From Parasediminibacterium sp046546515 (GTDB lineage: Bacteria > Bacteroidota > Bacteroidia > Chitinophagales > Chitinophagaceae), in the NCBI RefSeq assembly GCF_046546515.1, contig NZ_JBKHKJ010000001.1, positions 248,001 through 312,000 of the forward strand: a stretch of DNA of 64,000 nt. Reading direction: 5' to 3'. Under the pieces are notes generated by a model. The model was given only the letters and a program-made list of their open reading frames with translations, did not search any database and was not told the origin of the DNA. Of the stretch, positions 51,893 through 59,767 are shown in pieces (positions within the stretch are counted from its first letter, which is position 1; every line of letters starts with the position of its first letter). The position numbers and the translations under genes are program-made.

Positions 51893-52078
51893 ATGACAAT
51901 GGCAAATTTTTGAGGCAGCATTAGCGACGAAACAGCTGCAAAGCTGCATAAAGAAACAACCAAAAGCCGTAATAGCTGGGAAAAACGCCTAAACAAACAA
52001 TTAGAAGTTATGCCTCAGGTAAAGTTTGGTAGAATTCACCACAAAAGCAAGAAAACACAAAGCGACCCAAAGTTTTAA
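51893..52078 (+). pseudogene. Possible small gene relic after fmt
   Basis: From ATG 51893 the frame reads MTMANF, a TGA, then SISDETAAKLHKETTKSRNS, WEKRLNKQLEVMPQVKFGRI and on to a stop at 52078. The protein-like composition before the hairpin repeat (52032) suggests a decayed short gene, but I do not recognise it and chance cannot be excluded. Confidence 0.25.
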
Positions 52079-52167
52079 GGGAAATAAACAGGAATACAAC
52101 GCTTATAATCCTCTTCTTTTCTCTTCGTGCTACTTTGAGCCTTCGTGCCTTTGTGGCAAAAAATACC
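52032..52167. repeat. Hairpin repeat CACAAA.../...TTTGTG
   Basis: ATTCACCACAAAAGCAAGAA near 52032 mirrors TTCGTGCCTTTGTGGCAAAA near 52150, with further complementary words in between (CACAAAGCGACCCAAAG with CTACTTTGAGCC). Same vocabulary as 62766-62915; it ends ~10 bp from the nuclease stop codon and may act as its terminator. Confidence 0.6.
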
Positions 52168-52177
52168 TGCGTATCAA

Positions 52178-53215
52178 TTATTTTGTTTTTTTTAGCAATA
52201 CGATGTATGCCGGGAAATGGTCGCTGTAGCCTCCTCGGTACGTTAGCCCATTCCATGTACGCATGGGGTAACCCTTGTATGCCCCTGTTGTTTCTACCAT
52301 AAACTCCTGGTTAAAAACATAAGGCTTCTGGAAGAAAAAACCGTCTTGCTGCTTGTTTAGCCATGGGTAAGTAACCATTATTTGGTCAAACAAAGCCCAT
52401 GTGTCTTGATAGGCAATAGTGCCTATGCCCCTTTCGTACAAATCTACCCAAGGATTGAATATTTCACCAGGCTTTACATCTTCTGCTTTCCCCTTTGCTT
52501 TTAGCACTTTGGTAACGCTTGGGCTAATGGGGTCGTCGTTCAGGTCGCCCATCACAATAATTTTGGCATTGGAGTCTGTCTTGGCTATTTCCTGCACCTG
52601 CACTTTGCACACAGCCGCTGCGGCTATCCGACCCGGCTCGCTTTTTTCCACGCTGCCCAGCCTGCTGGGCCAGTGGTTTACCAATACATGCACGGTTTCG
52701 CCATCTAGTTTTCCTTTTACCCATAAAATATCCCTTGTGTGCCGCTCGTATTTAGAACGGCTAGGTAGTGTTACTACCAAGGGCTTGCTTTGCTCTGGGG
52801 TAAAATATTTTGGGTTATAAATCAAGCCCACGTCTATACCACGCTCGTCTTTGCTGTCGTAGTGTATGATGCTGTATTTCCTTTTCTCCAGCAGTGGATG
52901 GTGTATCAAGTCGCTCAACACGGTATCATTTTCTACTTCTGCTACGCCTAGCAGGGCGAGGCCATCCCTGCTGATGTCTGTGCCTACCTGCGAAATAACC
53001 GTTGCCAGCTTGCTTACCTTGTCCAGGTAAATGTCGCTAGTATATTTACGCTCGCCTTTGGGCGTAAATTCGTCGTCTTTTACCATTGGGTTGTGGACCG
53101 TGTCGTAAAAATTCTCGCAATTGTAAAAGCCTACAATGGCTACTTTGTAATTTTGCTTCTTTTGGGCAGGTGCTAAAATTGGCAAAATGAAAAAAAACAA
53201 AAAAAGTCTGCTCAT
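52178..53215 (-). CDS. Secreted endonuclease/exonuclease/phosphatase family protein
   Basis: 345 residues with a signal peptide (MSRLFLFFFILPILAPAQ). EEP-fold motifs in order: VAIVGFYNCENFYD (metal-binding Asn and Glu), LALLGVAEVENDTVLSDL (catalytic Glu), HVLVNHWPSRLGSVEKSEPGR, KIIVMGDLNDDPISPSV (Asp and Asn) and a C-terminal YSDHFPAYIVL with the catalytic SDH. It is a magnesium-dependent phosphodiesterase or phosphatase acting outside the cytoplasm, probably a nuclease. It diverges from the TonB receptor/DUF5689 pair, a combination that suggests uptake of phosphate-containing material such as nucleic acid. Confidence 0.9.
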   Translation of the reverse strand: MSRLFLFFFILPILAPAQKKQNYKVAIVGFYNCENFYDTVHNPMVKDDEFTPKGERKYTSDIYLDKVSKLATVISQVGTDISRDGLALLGVAEVENDTVLSDLIHHPLLEKRKYSIIHYDSKDERGIDVGLIYNPKYFTPEQSKPLVVTLPSRSKYERHTRDILWVKGKLDGETVHVLVNHWPSRLGSVEKSEPGRIAAAAVCKVQVQEIAKTDSNAKIIVMGDLNDDPISPSVTKVLKAKGKAEDVKPGEIFNPWVDLYERGIGTIAYQDTWALFDQIMVTYPWLNKQQDGFFFQKPYVFNQEFMVETTGAYKGYPMRTWNGLTYRGGYSDHFPAYIVLLKKTK

Positions 53216-53354
53216 TTTTATAGTTTTTGAAAAATAAATAGGATATTTTAACTAATTTATAGTTTCTAATATTAATAAATTGGTGCTTTCGGTATAAAAA
53301 GCAAAAATAATGCTAAACCTTATATACATTCGCAGCAAGAAACAAAGTTTATTT

Positions 53355-55931
53355 ATGAAGAAATTGATGAGTTTGCTATTGTTGGTGGGGGCAACAACTA
53401 TTGCCACGGCACAAACAATAAAAAAAATGCCCAAAGATTCTGCTGTTATTGGCAACAAGGACAGCGTGCTACAAGAAGAGTTAAAAGAAAACCTTTCTGA
53501 TAACATCCCTGTTATTTCCTTGGACGACAACGATGTTGCAACAGGCAACTCGCAAAGTGTTTCTTCTGCCTTAACAGCTGGCAGGGACCCTTTTACTTCT
53601 GCAGCTTCTTTCAATTTTGGCGCAGCTAGGTTCAAGTTGCGCGGATACGATGCAGATAATTTTACTACGCGTATAAACGGCGCACCACTAGAAAATTTGG
53701 ACAATGGGTTTTCTCCCTTTGGCCTTTGGGGTGGCTTGAACGACGTGATGCGGAACAAAGATGTTTCTAACGGCTTGAGGCCAAACACTTTTGCATTTGG
53801 CGGTTTAGGCAGCAGCACAAGCATAGATGCCCGTGCCAGCAAACAACGGCCACAAACAGAGTTTGGCTATACCTACGCAAACAGGAGCTATAGGCAACGC
53901 TGGTCGTTCACGCATAGCACAGGTGTAAGCAAAAAAGGCTGGGCTTTTACCATTAGTGGCAGCCGCCGCTATGCCGATGAAGGCTATGTTGAAGGCACTT
54001 ACTACAATGGGTGGAGTTATTTTGTGGGCATTGATAAAAAGATTGGCCAAAACAGGACATTGTCCTTAACTATTTTTGGTAGCCCTACCGAGGCAGGTGG
54101 GCAAAGGGCTTCTACCAGTGAAATGGACTCTTTGGCAGGAAGCCATTATTACAACCCAACATGGGGCTATCAGGCTGGCAAAAAAAGGAATACCAACGTA
54201 ACCAAAACAAACCAGCCATACTTTATTTTTACAGATGAAAAAAAGTTTAATAACAAAAGTACCCTTGTAAATGCAGCATCGTTTTCTTTTGGCGAAAGGG
54301 CAGCATCTTCTTTAGATTGGTATCAAGGCAATAGCCCAACACCCGATTATTATCGTAACCTGCCAAGCTATTATGATGAGCCATATATTGTAGCTGCAAT
54401 GGGCCAAGCCATACAAGCCGATATAAACAAACGCCAGATAAACTGGCAAGCTATATATGACGGCAACCGTGGGCGGCTTGATACCATTACAAATGCTTAT
54501 GCAAATGGTATGCTTGGGCAAACGGTGAAAGGCAGCCGATCGAACACTATTTTAGCCGAGAATGTAACTAATGTAAAAAAAGTAAACTTTAGTTCTACCT
54601 TTAATACCAAATTTGGCAACCACGTTGCTTTTACAGCAGGCGTAGTATTCCAAGCACAAAACGACCGCAACTACAAAAGGGTAAAAGACTTGCTGGGTGG
54701 CGATTTTTATGTTGACATCAATAAATTTGCTGTAGACCTTTATGACCCAACAGTAAGATTTCCTGACTTAAGCAAGCCAAACAATGTAGTGAAGGTAGGC
54801 GACCAGTATAGCTACGACTACAACGTACACATCAATAAAGCAGAAGCTTTTTCGCAAGGCGTATTCAAGTTTAAACAATTGGATTTCTTTGTTGCAGGGC
54901 AGGTTTCCAATACGCAGTTCTGGAGGGAAGGGAATACATTGTCTAGTATATACCCCAATAGTTCTTTTGGCAAATCGTATGTAAATAATTTCGATAACTT
55001 TGGTCTAAAAGGTGGTATTACTTACAAATTGAATGGTCGCAATTATTTCTATGTAAACGGGGAATATGCAACCAAAGCCCCAGACTTTAGGAGTGTATAT
55101 ATTTCACCTAGGACACGGGATCAAGAGCAAGACAATGTAAGAAGCGAAACAATTACTAGCGTAGAAGGCGGATACTTAATGAATGCTCCTTTCTTAAAGC
55201 TAAGGGTATCTGGCTACTATACCGAGTTTAAACACCAAATGGATGTAATGAGTTTCTTTAATGATGATGTATTTGCATTTACCAATTATGCATTGAGGAA
55301 CATTGACAAGGTTAATTTTGGTGGCGAACTTGGTTTCGAAGCAAGGGTATTGCCGCACTTTACCGTAACTGGCGCAGCCGCAGTAGGCAGGTACTATTAC
55401 AATAGCCGCCAAAATGCAACAGTAACCAACGACAATAGCGGGGCAGTAGTTGCACAGGACACCATTTACACGCAAAACTTCCGTATCAGCGGCACGCCAC
55501 AAGAAGCCTATTCTTTAGGGCTAAACTACCGCTCGCCAAAATATTGGTATATTAGTTTAACAGGTAATTATTTTGACCAAATGTGGGCTAGCATCAACCC
55601 CATACGACGCACAAAAGACGCTGTATCAGATGCGGTACCTTATTCGGCAGCATGGTACGACATTGTAGGGCAGAAACGCTTGCCAGGCCAGTTTACGCTC
55701 GATTTATTTGCAGGTTATTCGTGGAAATTGCCACGGCATTGGCTACATAAGAATTCTTTCCTTAACTTTAACTTTAGTATAGACAACATACTTGACAATA
55801 AAAACCTCATTACAGGCGGTGGCGAGCAATTGAGGTTTGATTTTGCTAAGCTGAATGTCGATAAATTCCCACCTAAATATTATTACGCTTACGGTTTAAA
55901 TTTTGCTGCCAGCGTAGCTCTCCGCTTTTAA
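53355..55931 (+). CDS. TonB-dependent outer membrane receptor
   Basis: 858 residues from ATG 53355 (MKKLMSLLLLVGATTIATAQ, signal peptide); the upstream in-frame start at 53310 lies in leader sequence. A short N-terminal stretch leads into the plug (about 50-160: NSQSVSSALTAGRDPFTSAASFNFGAARFKLRGYDADNFTTRINGAPLENLDNG). The rest is beta-barrel, ending with the expected aromatic terminus NFAASVALRF. There is no carboxypeptidase-regulatory domain and no SusD partner, so it is not a classical SusC. The DUF5689 lipoprotein gene follows 64 bp downstream and a secreted EEP nuclease diverges upstream, so the three probably work together. Confidence 0.88.
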   Translation: MKKLMSLLLLVGATTIATAQTIKKMPKDSAVIGNKDSVLQEELKENLSDNIPVISLDDNDVATGNSQSVSSALTAGRDPFTSAASFNFGAARFKLRGYDADNFTTRINGAPLENLDNGFSPFGLWGGLNDVMRNKDVSNGLRPNTFAFGGLGSSTSIDARASKQRPQTEFGYTYANRSYRQRWSFTHSTGVSKKGWAFTISGSRRYADEGYVEGTYYNGWSYFVGIDKKIGQNRTLSLTIFGSPTEAGGQRASTSEMDSLAGSHYYNPTWGYQAGKKRNTNVTKTNQPYFIFTDEKKFNNKSTLVNAASFSFGERAASSLDWYQGNSPTPDYYRNLPSYYDEPYIVAAMGQAIQADINKRQINWQAIYDGNRGRLDTITNAYANGMLGQTVKGSRSNTILAENVTNVKKVNFSSTFNTKFGNHVAFTAGVVFQAQNDRNYKRVKDLLGGDFYVDINKFAVDLYDPTVRFPDLSKPNNVVKVGDQYSYDYNVHINKAEAFSQGVFKFKQLDFFVAGQVSNTQFWREGNTLSSIYPNSSFGKSYVNNFDNFGLKGGITYKLNGRNYFYVNGEYATKAPDFRSVYISPRTRDQEQDNVRSETITSVEGGYLMNAPFLKLRVSGYYTEFKHQMDVMSFFNDDVFAFTNYALRNIDKVNFGGELGFEARVLPHFTVTGAAAVGRYYYNSRQNATVTNDNSGAVVAQDTIYTQNFRISGTPQEAYSLGLNYRSPKYWYISLTGNYFDQMWASINPIRRTKDAVSDAVPYSAAWYDIVGQKRLPGQFTLDLFAGYSWKLPRHWLHKNSFLNFNFSIDNILDNKNLITGGGEQLRFDFAKLNVDKFPPKYYYAYGLNFAASVALRF

Positions 55932-55995
55932 TAAAAGCAACCTTTTTAGTATTTATTCGTATCAACAATTATATAAACTATTTAAATAAATAACA

Positions 55996-57540
55996 ATGAC
56001 AAATAAAAGTTTAATTTGGTTTGGCTCTTTGCTAGTAATGCTTGTTTCAAGTATTGCCATTATCTCTTGTAACAAGAAGTTTGACGATCCCCCGGCTTCT
56101 TTATCAAATGCAGCTGTTATTAAAGACCCTACCCTCGAAACAAAAATAATTAGCATACAAGCATTAAGGGCAAGGCATAAGTTTAGTGGTTTAGAATATA
56201 TTTCAGACAGCGTTGTTATTAAAGGGATTGTAACCGGAGACGATAGGACTGGGAATATATATAAAACCATATATATTCAAGACTCTAGCAAAGGAGCTAT
56301 GGGCTGGGGCATTTCACTAAAATTAGATGGTGGCAGTTTATCTGTAGATTACCCGGTTGGCAGGTTAATCTACGTTAAGTGCAAGGGCTTGTACATTAGT
56401 GATTATAGCGGCAGCATTCAATTGGGTCTTCTTGATAATACTGTACCTGCCAATCCAAGTCTTGCGGGCATACCTAGTACTTTGTTTGATACTTATATTG
56501 TAAAAGGTAGCCTGAACAATCCTGTTCCTGTAAAAATAGTTACGATGAAACAAATCAATGACTTTGGAAAAGCAGCAGGCCTTAATCTTACAGTTGATTC
56601 TTTTCAAAGCTGTGTGATGCAAATACAAAATGCTCAATTTGGCAGTTTCGACTGGGGCTTGGTTTATGCTGACACCTCAGCAGCAAAAAAGGCTGTTAGC
56701 CGCAGCTTAAGTGATTGTAGCGGTGTTACAGGCACGGTGGTTTATACAAGCGGTTACGCTACTTTTGCTGGTGTGCCTACGCCAAGTGGCAATGGTACAA
56801 TTGCAGGTATATATGTTCCATTCATTAGTAATGGCTTTAGTGTAAAGTACACACCAGAACTGGTAATTAGGGATACTGCTGATGTAAAATTCACTGGTAT
56901 AAGATGCGACCCTACCCCTTCTAAAATAACTTCTATTGCTGATATAAAAGCGATGTACAATGGCAGCGATGTTACTTTGCCAAGCACTGCAATTACAGGG
57001 GTAGTAATTTCAGATGCAAGCAATAAAAATATCTCCACTGGAAATGTAATCATTCAGGATGCAACTGCAGGTATAGATTTATATTTTGGTACAGCCATTC
57101 CTTTAAATGTAGGTGATTCTGTAAAGGTAGATGTTTCAGGAGGCAAGCTTACCAGTTACAAAGGATTGATAGAAATTAGTTTGAGTTCTGGGGCGGGCGT
57201 TAATAAAATAACTGTTGGCAAAAAGGTTACACCTAAAATCATTACTTCGGCAGACTTTAATGCTCAAATGGCTAACCCTGTACCGCTTATTGAATGTACC
57301 CTAGTTACCATTTTAAATGCTACATCCCCATCTCCAGCAGATAACTATAATAATTCTGCTACAAATAGGGGCAATGTTACTTTAACGGATGCATTTGGCA
57401 AAGTAACCTTATTTACAAGCGCAGGAGCACTATTTTCATCCTATTTAATGTCAACTGCCCCAAAATCATACACAGGCTATGGCACTAACTTTAATGGTAC
57501 TGCAGAATTAATTCTTCGCAATTTAAATGATGTGAAATAA
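55996..57540 (+). CDS. DUF5689 domain lipoprotein
   Basis: 514 residues; lipobox AIISC (Cys about 26) after a signal peptide, followed by NKKFDDPP. DUF5689 occupies about 45-260: ISIQALRARHKFSG, SVVIKGIVTGDDRTGNIYKTIYIQDSSKGAMGWGI, YPVGRLIYVKCKGLYISDYSGSIQLG. The C-terminal half (about 300-510) has OB-fold/bacterial nuclease-associated motifs (DVTLPSTAITGVVISDASNKNISTGNVIIQDATAGIDLYF, GDSVKVDVSGGKLTSYKGLIEIS), similar to domains fused to extracellular nucleases. It is a surface lipoprotein paired with the TonB receptor and ends in a strong terminator. Confidence 0.88.
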   Translation: MTNKSLIWFGSLLVMLVSSIAIISCNKKFDDPPASLSNAAVIKDPTLETKIISIQALRARHKFSGLEYISDSVVIKGIVTGDDRTGNIYKTIYIQDSSKGAMGWGISLKLDGGSLSVDYPVGRLIYVKCKGLYISDYSGSIQLGLLDNTVPANPSLAGIPSTLFDTYIVKGSLNNPVPVKIVTMKQINDFGKAAGLNLTVDSFQSCVMQIQNAQFGSFDWGLVYADTSAAKKAVSRSLSDCSGVTGTVVYTSGYATFAGVPTPSGNGTIAGIYVPFISNGFSVKYTPELVIRDTADVKFTGIRCDPTPSKITSIADIKAMYNGSDVTLPSTAITGVVISDASNKNISTGNVIIQDATAGIDLYFGTAIPLNVGDSVKVDVSGGKLTSYKGLIEISLSSGAGVNKITVGKKVTPKIITSADFNAQMANPVPLIECTLVTILNATSPSPADNYNNSATNRGNVTLTDAFGKVTLFTSAGALFSSYLMSTAPKSYTGYGTNFNGTAELILRNLNDVK

Positions 57541-57580
57541 AATAGCCATTTAATCACGAATATTTTAATACAATAAATAA

Positions 57581-57612
57581 AAAGGGCTGCCTCAAAAGGG
57601 CAGCCTTTTTTA
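57581..57612 (+). terminator. Intrinsic terminator
   Basis: GGCTGCC (57585-57591) pairs with GGCAGCC (57599-57605), followed by six T residues, 45 bp after the DUF5689 stop. Confidence 0.9.
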
Positions 57613-57799
57613 TTTTGTATATGCCACCTATTGCATTCCCAACATAGGCACAATATCTATTTATAACTGACCTTAAACAAACTTATACACAAAGTCAATT
57701 TTTTACAATGGTTGCAGAAACATTAATGTGATTTTCATCATCACCTAAAACCCTTGAAAAACATCCCATTTTTTTTAAAGATGCGTAACATTAGTAATT
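57613..57799. other. Short gap before mobile repeat E
   Basis: A/T-rich, non-coding. The terminal repeat expected at the left end of copy E is not found here, indicating truncation of that end. Confidence 0.4.
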
Positions 57800-58324
57800 C
57801 AGGTTTTCCCCCACCATGGGGGCATTTTTGGGTACTCATGGTGGCATATTTCCCCCATATAGGATTGTTCTTTTGCACAAGTCCAAAATCAATCCCACCT
57901 TTGTAATATATGGCTCTTGTTGTCGTTGGTTCAATGCCTGCGGCTGCCATAGCCTTGATTCGCTGTCGGGGAGGCTCATTATTAACAGACAAAAAACATT
58001 TTTATGAACTACATCCATACTCAAAAAACACCCAAAAATCACTCACTTTTCCACGGAAATCACTCACAAATCACTCACATTTCACTCACAAAACACTCAC
58101 ATTTCACTCACAAATCACTCATCTTAAAAAACATAAAAGCACTGTATTTCAATGAGTTACGATGCAGGAATACCTGAAAATTAAATTCAGGCCGCAAAAA
58201 GCCAATAAAACCAAGCGGGCAATACCCCTGAAAATAGGTCCTTAAAAGGTTTCACAATGTCCCATCAATGTTGCAGATAATGCTACTAGGGGTCATCACC
58301 AGCACCTCAAAAAAAGAAGTAACC
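57800..58324 (-). mobile_element. Mobile repeat copy E (GAGTG array type), one end missing
   Basis: Same order as copy A on the minus strand: terminal repeat at 58296-58324 (plus strand TCACCAGCACCTC, A-run), lead-in with CTGTATTTCAATGAGTTACG on the plus strand, 11-bp array (58028-58122), spacer, box with CCTATATGG and CCATGGTGGGGG. The opposite terminal repeat is absent. The reading KAMAAAGIEPTTTRAIYYK through QKNNPIWGKYATMS and QKCPHGG is shared with copy A but broken in copy B. Confidence 0.8.
58028..58122 (-). repeat. 11-bp direct-repeat array, ~9 units (GAGTG type)
   Basis: On the minus strand: GAGTGATTTGT, GAGTGAAATGT, GAGTGTTTTGT, GAGTGAAATGT, GAGTGATTTGT, GAGTGATTTCC, a 10-bp GTGGAAAAGT, GAGTGATTTTT, GGGTGTTTTTT. 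TTTCCGTGGAAA is a local dyad at the place where copy B has CTTTTCGCAGAAAAG. Confidence 0.88.
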
Positions 58325-58497
58325 AAATTGGGATAATTAAAAGTTAAGCACAATAAAAATAATTTTTGTACTAAAAGCTATAATATTCAGGAACGCTACA
58401 ATTGTTAATTGACAAACTTTGGATGAATTGAATAAAAAGTTAAAACAAATTGTTAGTAAAGTTGCGTAAGGTCAGTTTATAATATAAAACACAAACG
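58325..58497. other. Upstream region of the VOC gene
   Basis: A/T-rich, no gene; expected to hold the promoter of the VOC-family gene. Confidence 0.35.
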
Positions 58498-58887
58498 ATG
58501 ATATCACTAAAAAGCCTGCACCATATAGCCATTATTTGCAGCAATTACGAACGCAGTAAACGGTTTTATACCGAGGTACTAGGCTTTGAGATAAAGCAAG
58601 AAGTATATAGGGCAGAAAGAGAAAGCTATAAGCTAGACTTGATGCTAAATGGCGTGTATGTAATAGAATTGTTTTCATTCCCATCGCCAGCAGCAAGGCC
58701 AACAAGGCCAGAAGCCACTGGGCTTAGGCATATTGCTTTTGGTGTACATAATATAGTGATAGCAGTGCAGCAGTTGCAAGAACTAGGCATTGGCCACGAT
58801 CCAGTAAGGACAGACGAGTTTACAGGCAAGCAATTTACTTTTTTCCGAGACCCAGACGATTTGCCAATAGAGTTATATGAAATGTAA
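58498..58887 (+). CDS. VOC-family glyoxalase-like protein (YaeR/GloA2 type)
   Basis: 129 residues, a complete vicinal-oxygen-chelate protein. Two beta-alpha-beta-beta-beta modules: SLKSLHHIAIICSNYERSKRFYTEVLGFEIK (metal His in HHIAI) and TGLRHIAFGVHNIVIAVQQLQELGIG, with a closing TGKQFTFFRDPDDLPIELYEM (metal Glu in IELYE). The short SxKxxHHIAIICSNYxxSxxFY start matches the YaeR/SMU1112c group. A metal-dependent lyase or isomerase of uncharacterised substrate; methylglyoxal detoxification is possible. Cytoplasmic, monocistronic. Confidence 0.9.
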   Translation: MISLKSLHHIAIICSNYERSKRFYTEVLGFEIKQEVYRAERESYKLDLMLNGVYVIELFSFPSPAARPTRPEATGLRHIAFGVHNIVIAVQQLQELGIGHDPVRTDEFTGKQFTFFRDPDDLPIELYEM

Positions 58888-58994
58888 ACCTTTTATTAAA
58901 TGAGTTGCATGATTGAATACCTATATAGTACAAGTCTAAAATAGCAATTCCAGTCTTATTCCCTTTGTGCCACTTAGTGTCTTTGTGCAAAAAG

Positions 58995-59228
58995 CTATGT
59001 ATCCTTTTTTTGCGTTTTACTGGCATATTGAAGGATGCTGTCAATGGTGCTTTGGCTTGGCGATTGCAGTTTTAAATTATTGATTTGCTTCATCGCCCTT
59101 TTAAGGGTTTTGATTTCTTGCTGCAGTTCAATGTCTTCTTTCTTTGCCGTGTCAATGGCCAATTTTAATATAGGCGAACACTCCCCATACAGGTACTGAA
59201 TCAATTGTTCCTGTGAAAAATTTTGCAT
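58995..59228 (-). CDS. Small helical protein, anti-sigma-like, unknown family
   Basis: 77 residues: NFSQEQLIQYLYGECSPILK, LAIDTAKKEDIELQQEIKTL, KRAMKQINNLKLQSPSQSTI, DSILQYA. The first ~50 residues (LIQYLYGE...L...I......D..L..E...L) resemble the zinc-less N-terminal helices of anti-sigma factors, as in small Chitinophagaceae proteins. The rest is a short amphipathic helix. No membrane segment. It lies upstream of the DivIC-like gene on the same strand with 95 bp between them. Function unknown. Confidence 0.6.
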   Translation of the reverse strand: MQNFSQEQLIQYLYGECSPILKLAIDTAKKEDIELQQEIKTLKRAMKQINNLKLQSPSQSTIDSILQYASKTQKKDT

Positions 59229-59323
59229 AATACTTGCTACGATATAATAAATGAAACAATAATTGTTTCAAAGAGTGCGGATACTATTAAAAACGAAAAA
59301 AGAAGGCGATTATTGTGCAAAAG

Positions 59324-59626
59324 CTATTTTTTATTATTAATTGTGTCTTCAATTATATAAATATCCTCTCCATCTTTTTTCATCAGGTATTTTTCACGTG
59401 CAAATTTTTCCAAGGCAGCAGCGTTGTTTTGCAGGTCGGTAAGTTCTTGCTGGGCAGTAGCAATTTCTTGTTGGTAATAATGCTTCTTTGCAAGCAAATC
59501 GTCTAGTTTGCCTTTTTGGTCCAACGTATTAAAAATATCCCTTTGGTCAAAAAAACACATCCATACAACAAAGCACAAGGTTGCCAGTAAATATTTGTTT
59601 GTGAGGATTTTTGCAAATTTTTTCAT
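59324..59626 (-). CDS. Septum formation initiator (DivIC/FtsB-like)
   Basis: 100 residues. A short cytoplasmic start and one membrane helix (KYLLATLCFVVWMCFF, about 12-27) are followed by a leucine-zipper-like coiled coil (LDDLLAKKHYYQQEIATAQQELTDLQNNAAALEKFAREKYLMKKDGEDIYII). The REKYLMKKDGEDIYII ending is the hallmark of DivIC/FtsB family proteins of this phylum. It would work at the divisome in complex with FtsL and FtsQ. Enolase is encoded just upstream on the same strand, an arrangement common across bacteria (eno-ftsB). Confidence 0.9.
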   Translation of the reverse strand: MKKFAKILTNKYLLATLCFVVWMCFFDQRDIFNTLDQKGKLDDLLAKKHYYQQEIATAQQELTDLQNNAAALEKFAREKYLMKKDGEDIYIIEDTINNKK

Positions 59627-59684
59627 GCCTGTACTTTATTATTATTGCTAAATTAAGAGATAAAAATTAAGCAATAAAAGATAA

Positions 59685-59759
59685 AACCGCAAAGGGCATG
59701 AACTTAAATAAAAAGACTTTTGGGGCTCTTTGATTAAATACGTTGTACCCTTCGCGGTT
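59685..59759. repeat. AACCGCAAAGGG/CCCTTCGCGGTT inverted repeat
   Basis: Arms of 12 bp (59685-59696 and 59748-59759, one mismatch) close a hairpin directly after the enolase stop codon; a likely transcript-end structure. Confidence 0.6.
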
Positions 59760-59767
59760 AAACTATC

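Noticed and set aside
227..58324. Regular spacing of the five array elements (about 11-20 kb apart)
   Set aside because: Only five copies and unequal distances; not enough to claim periodic chromosomal placement.
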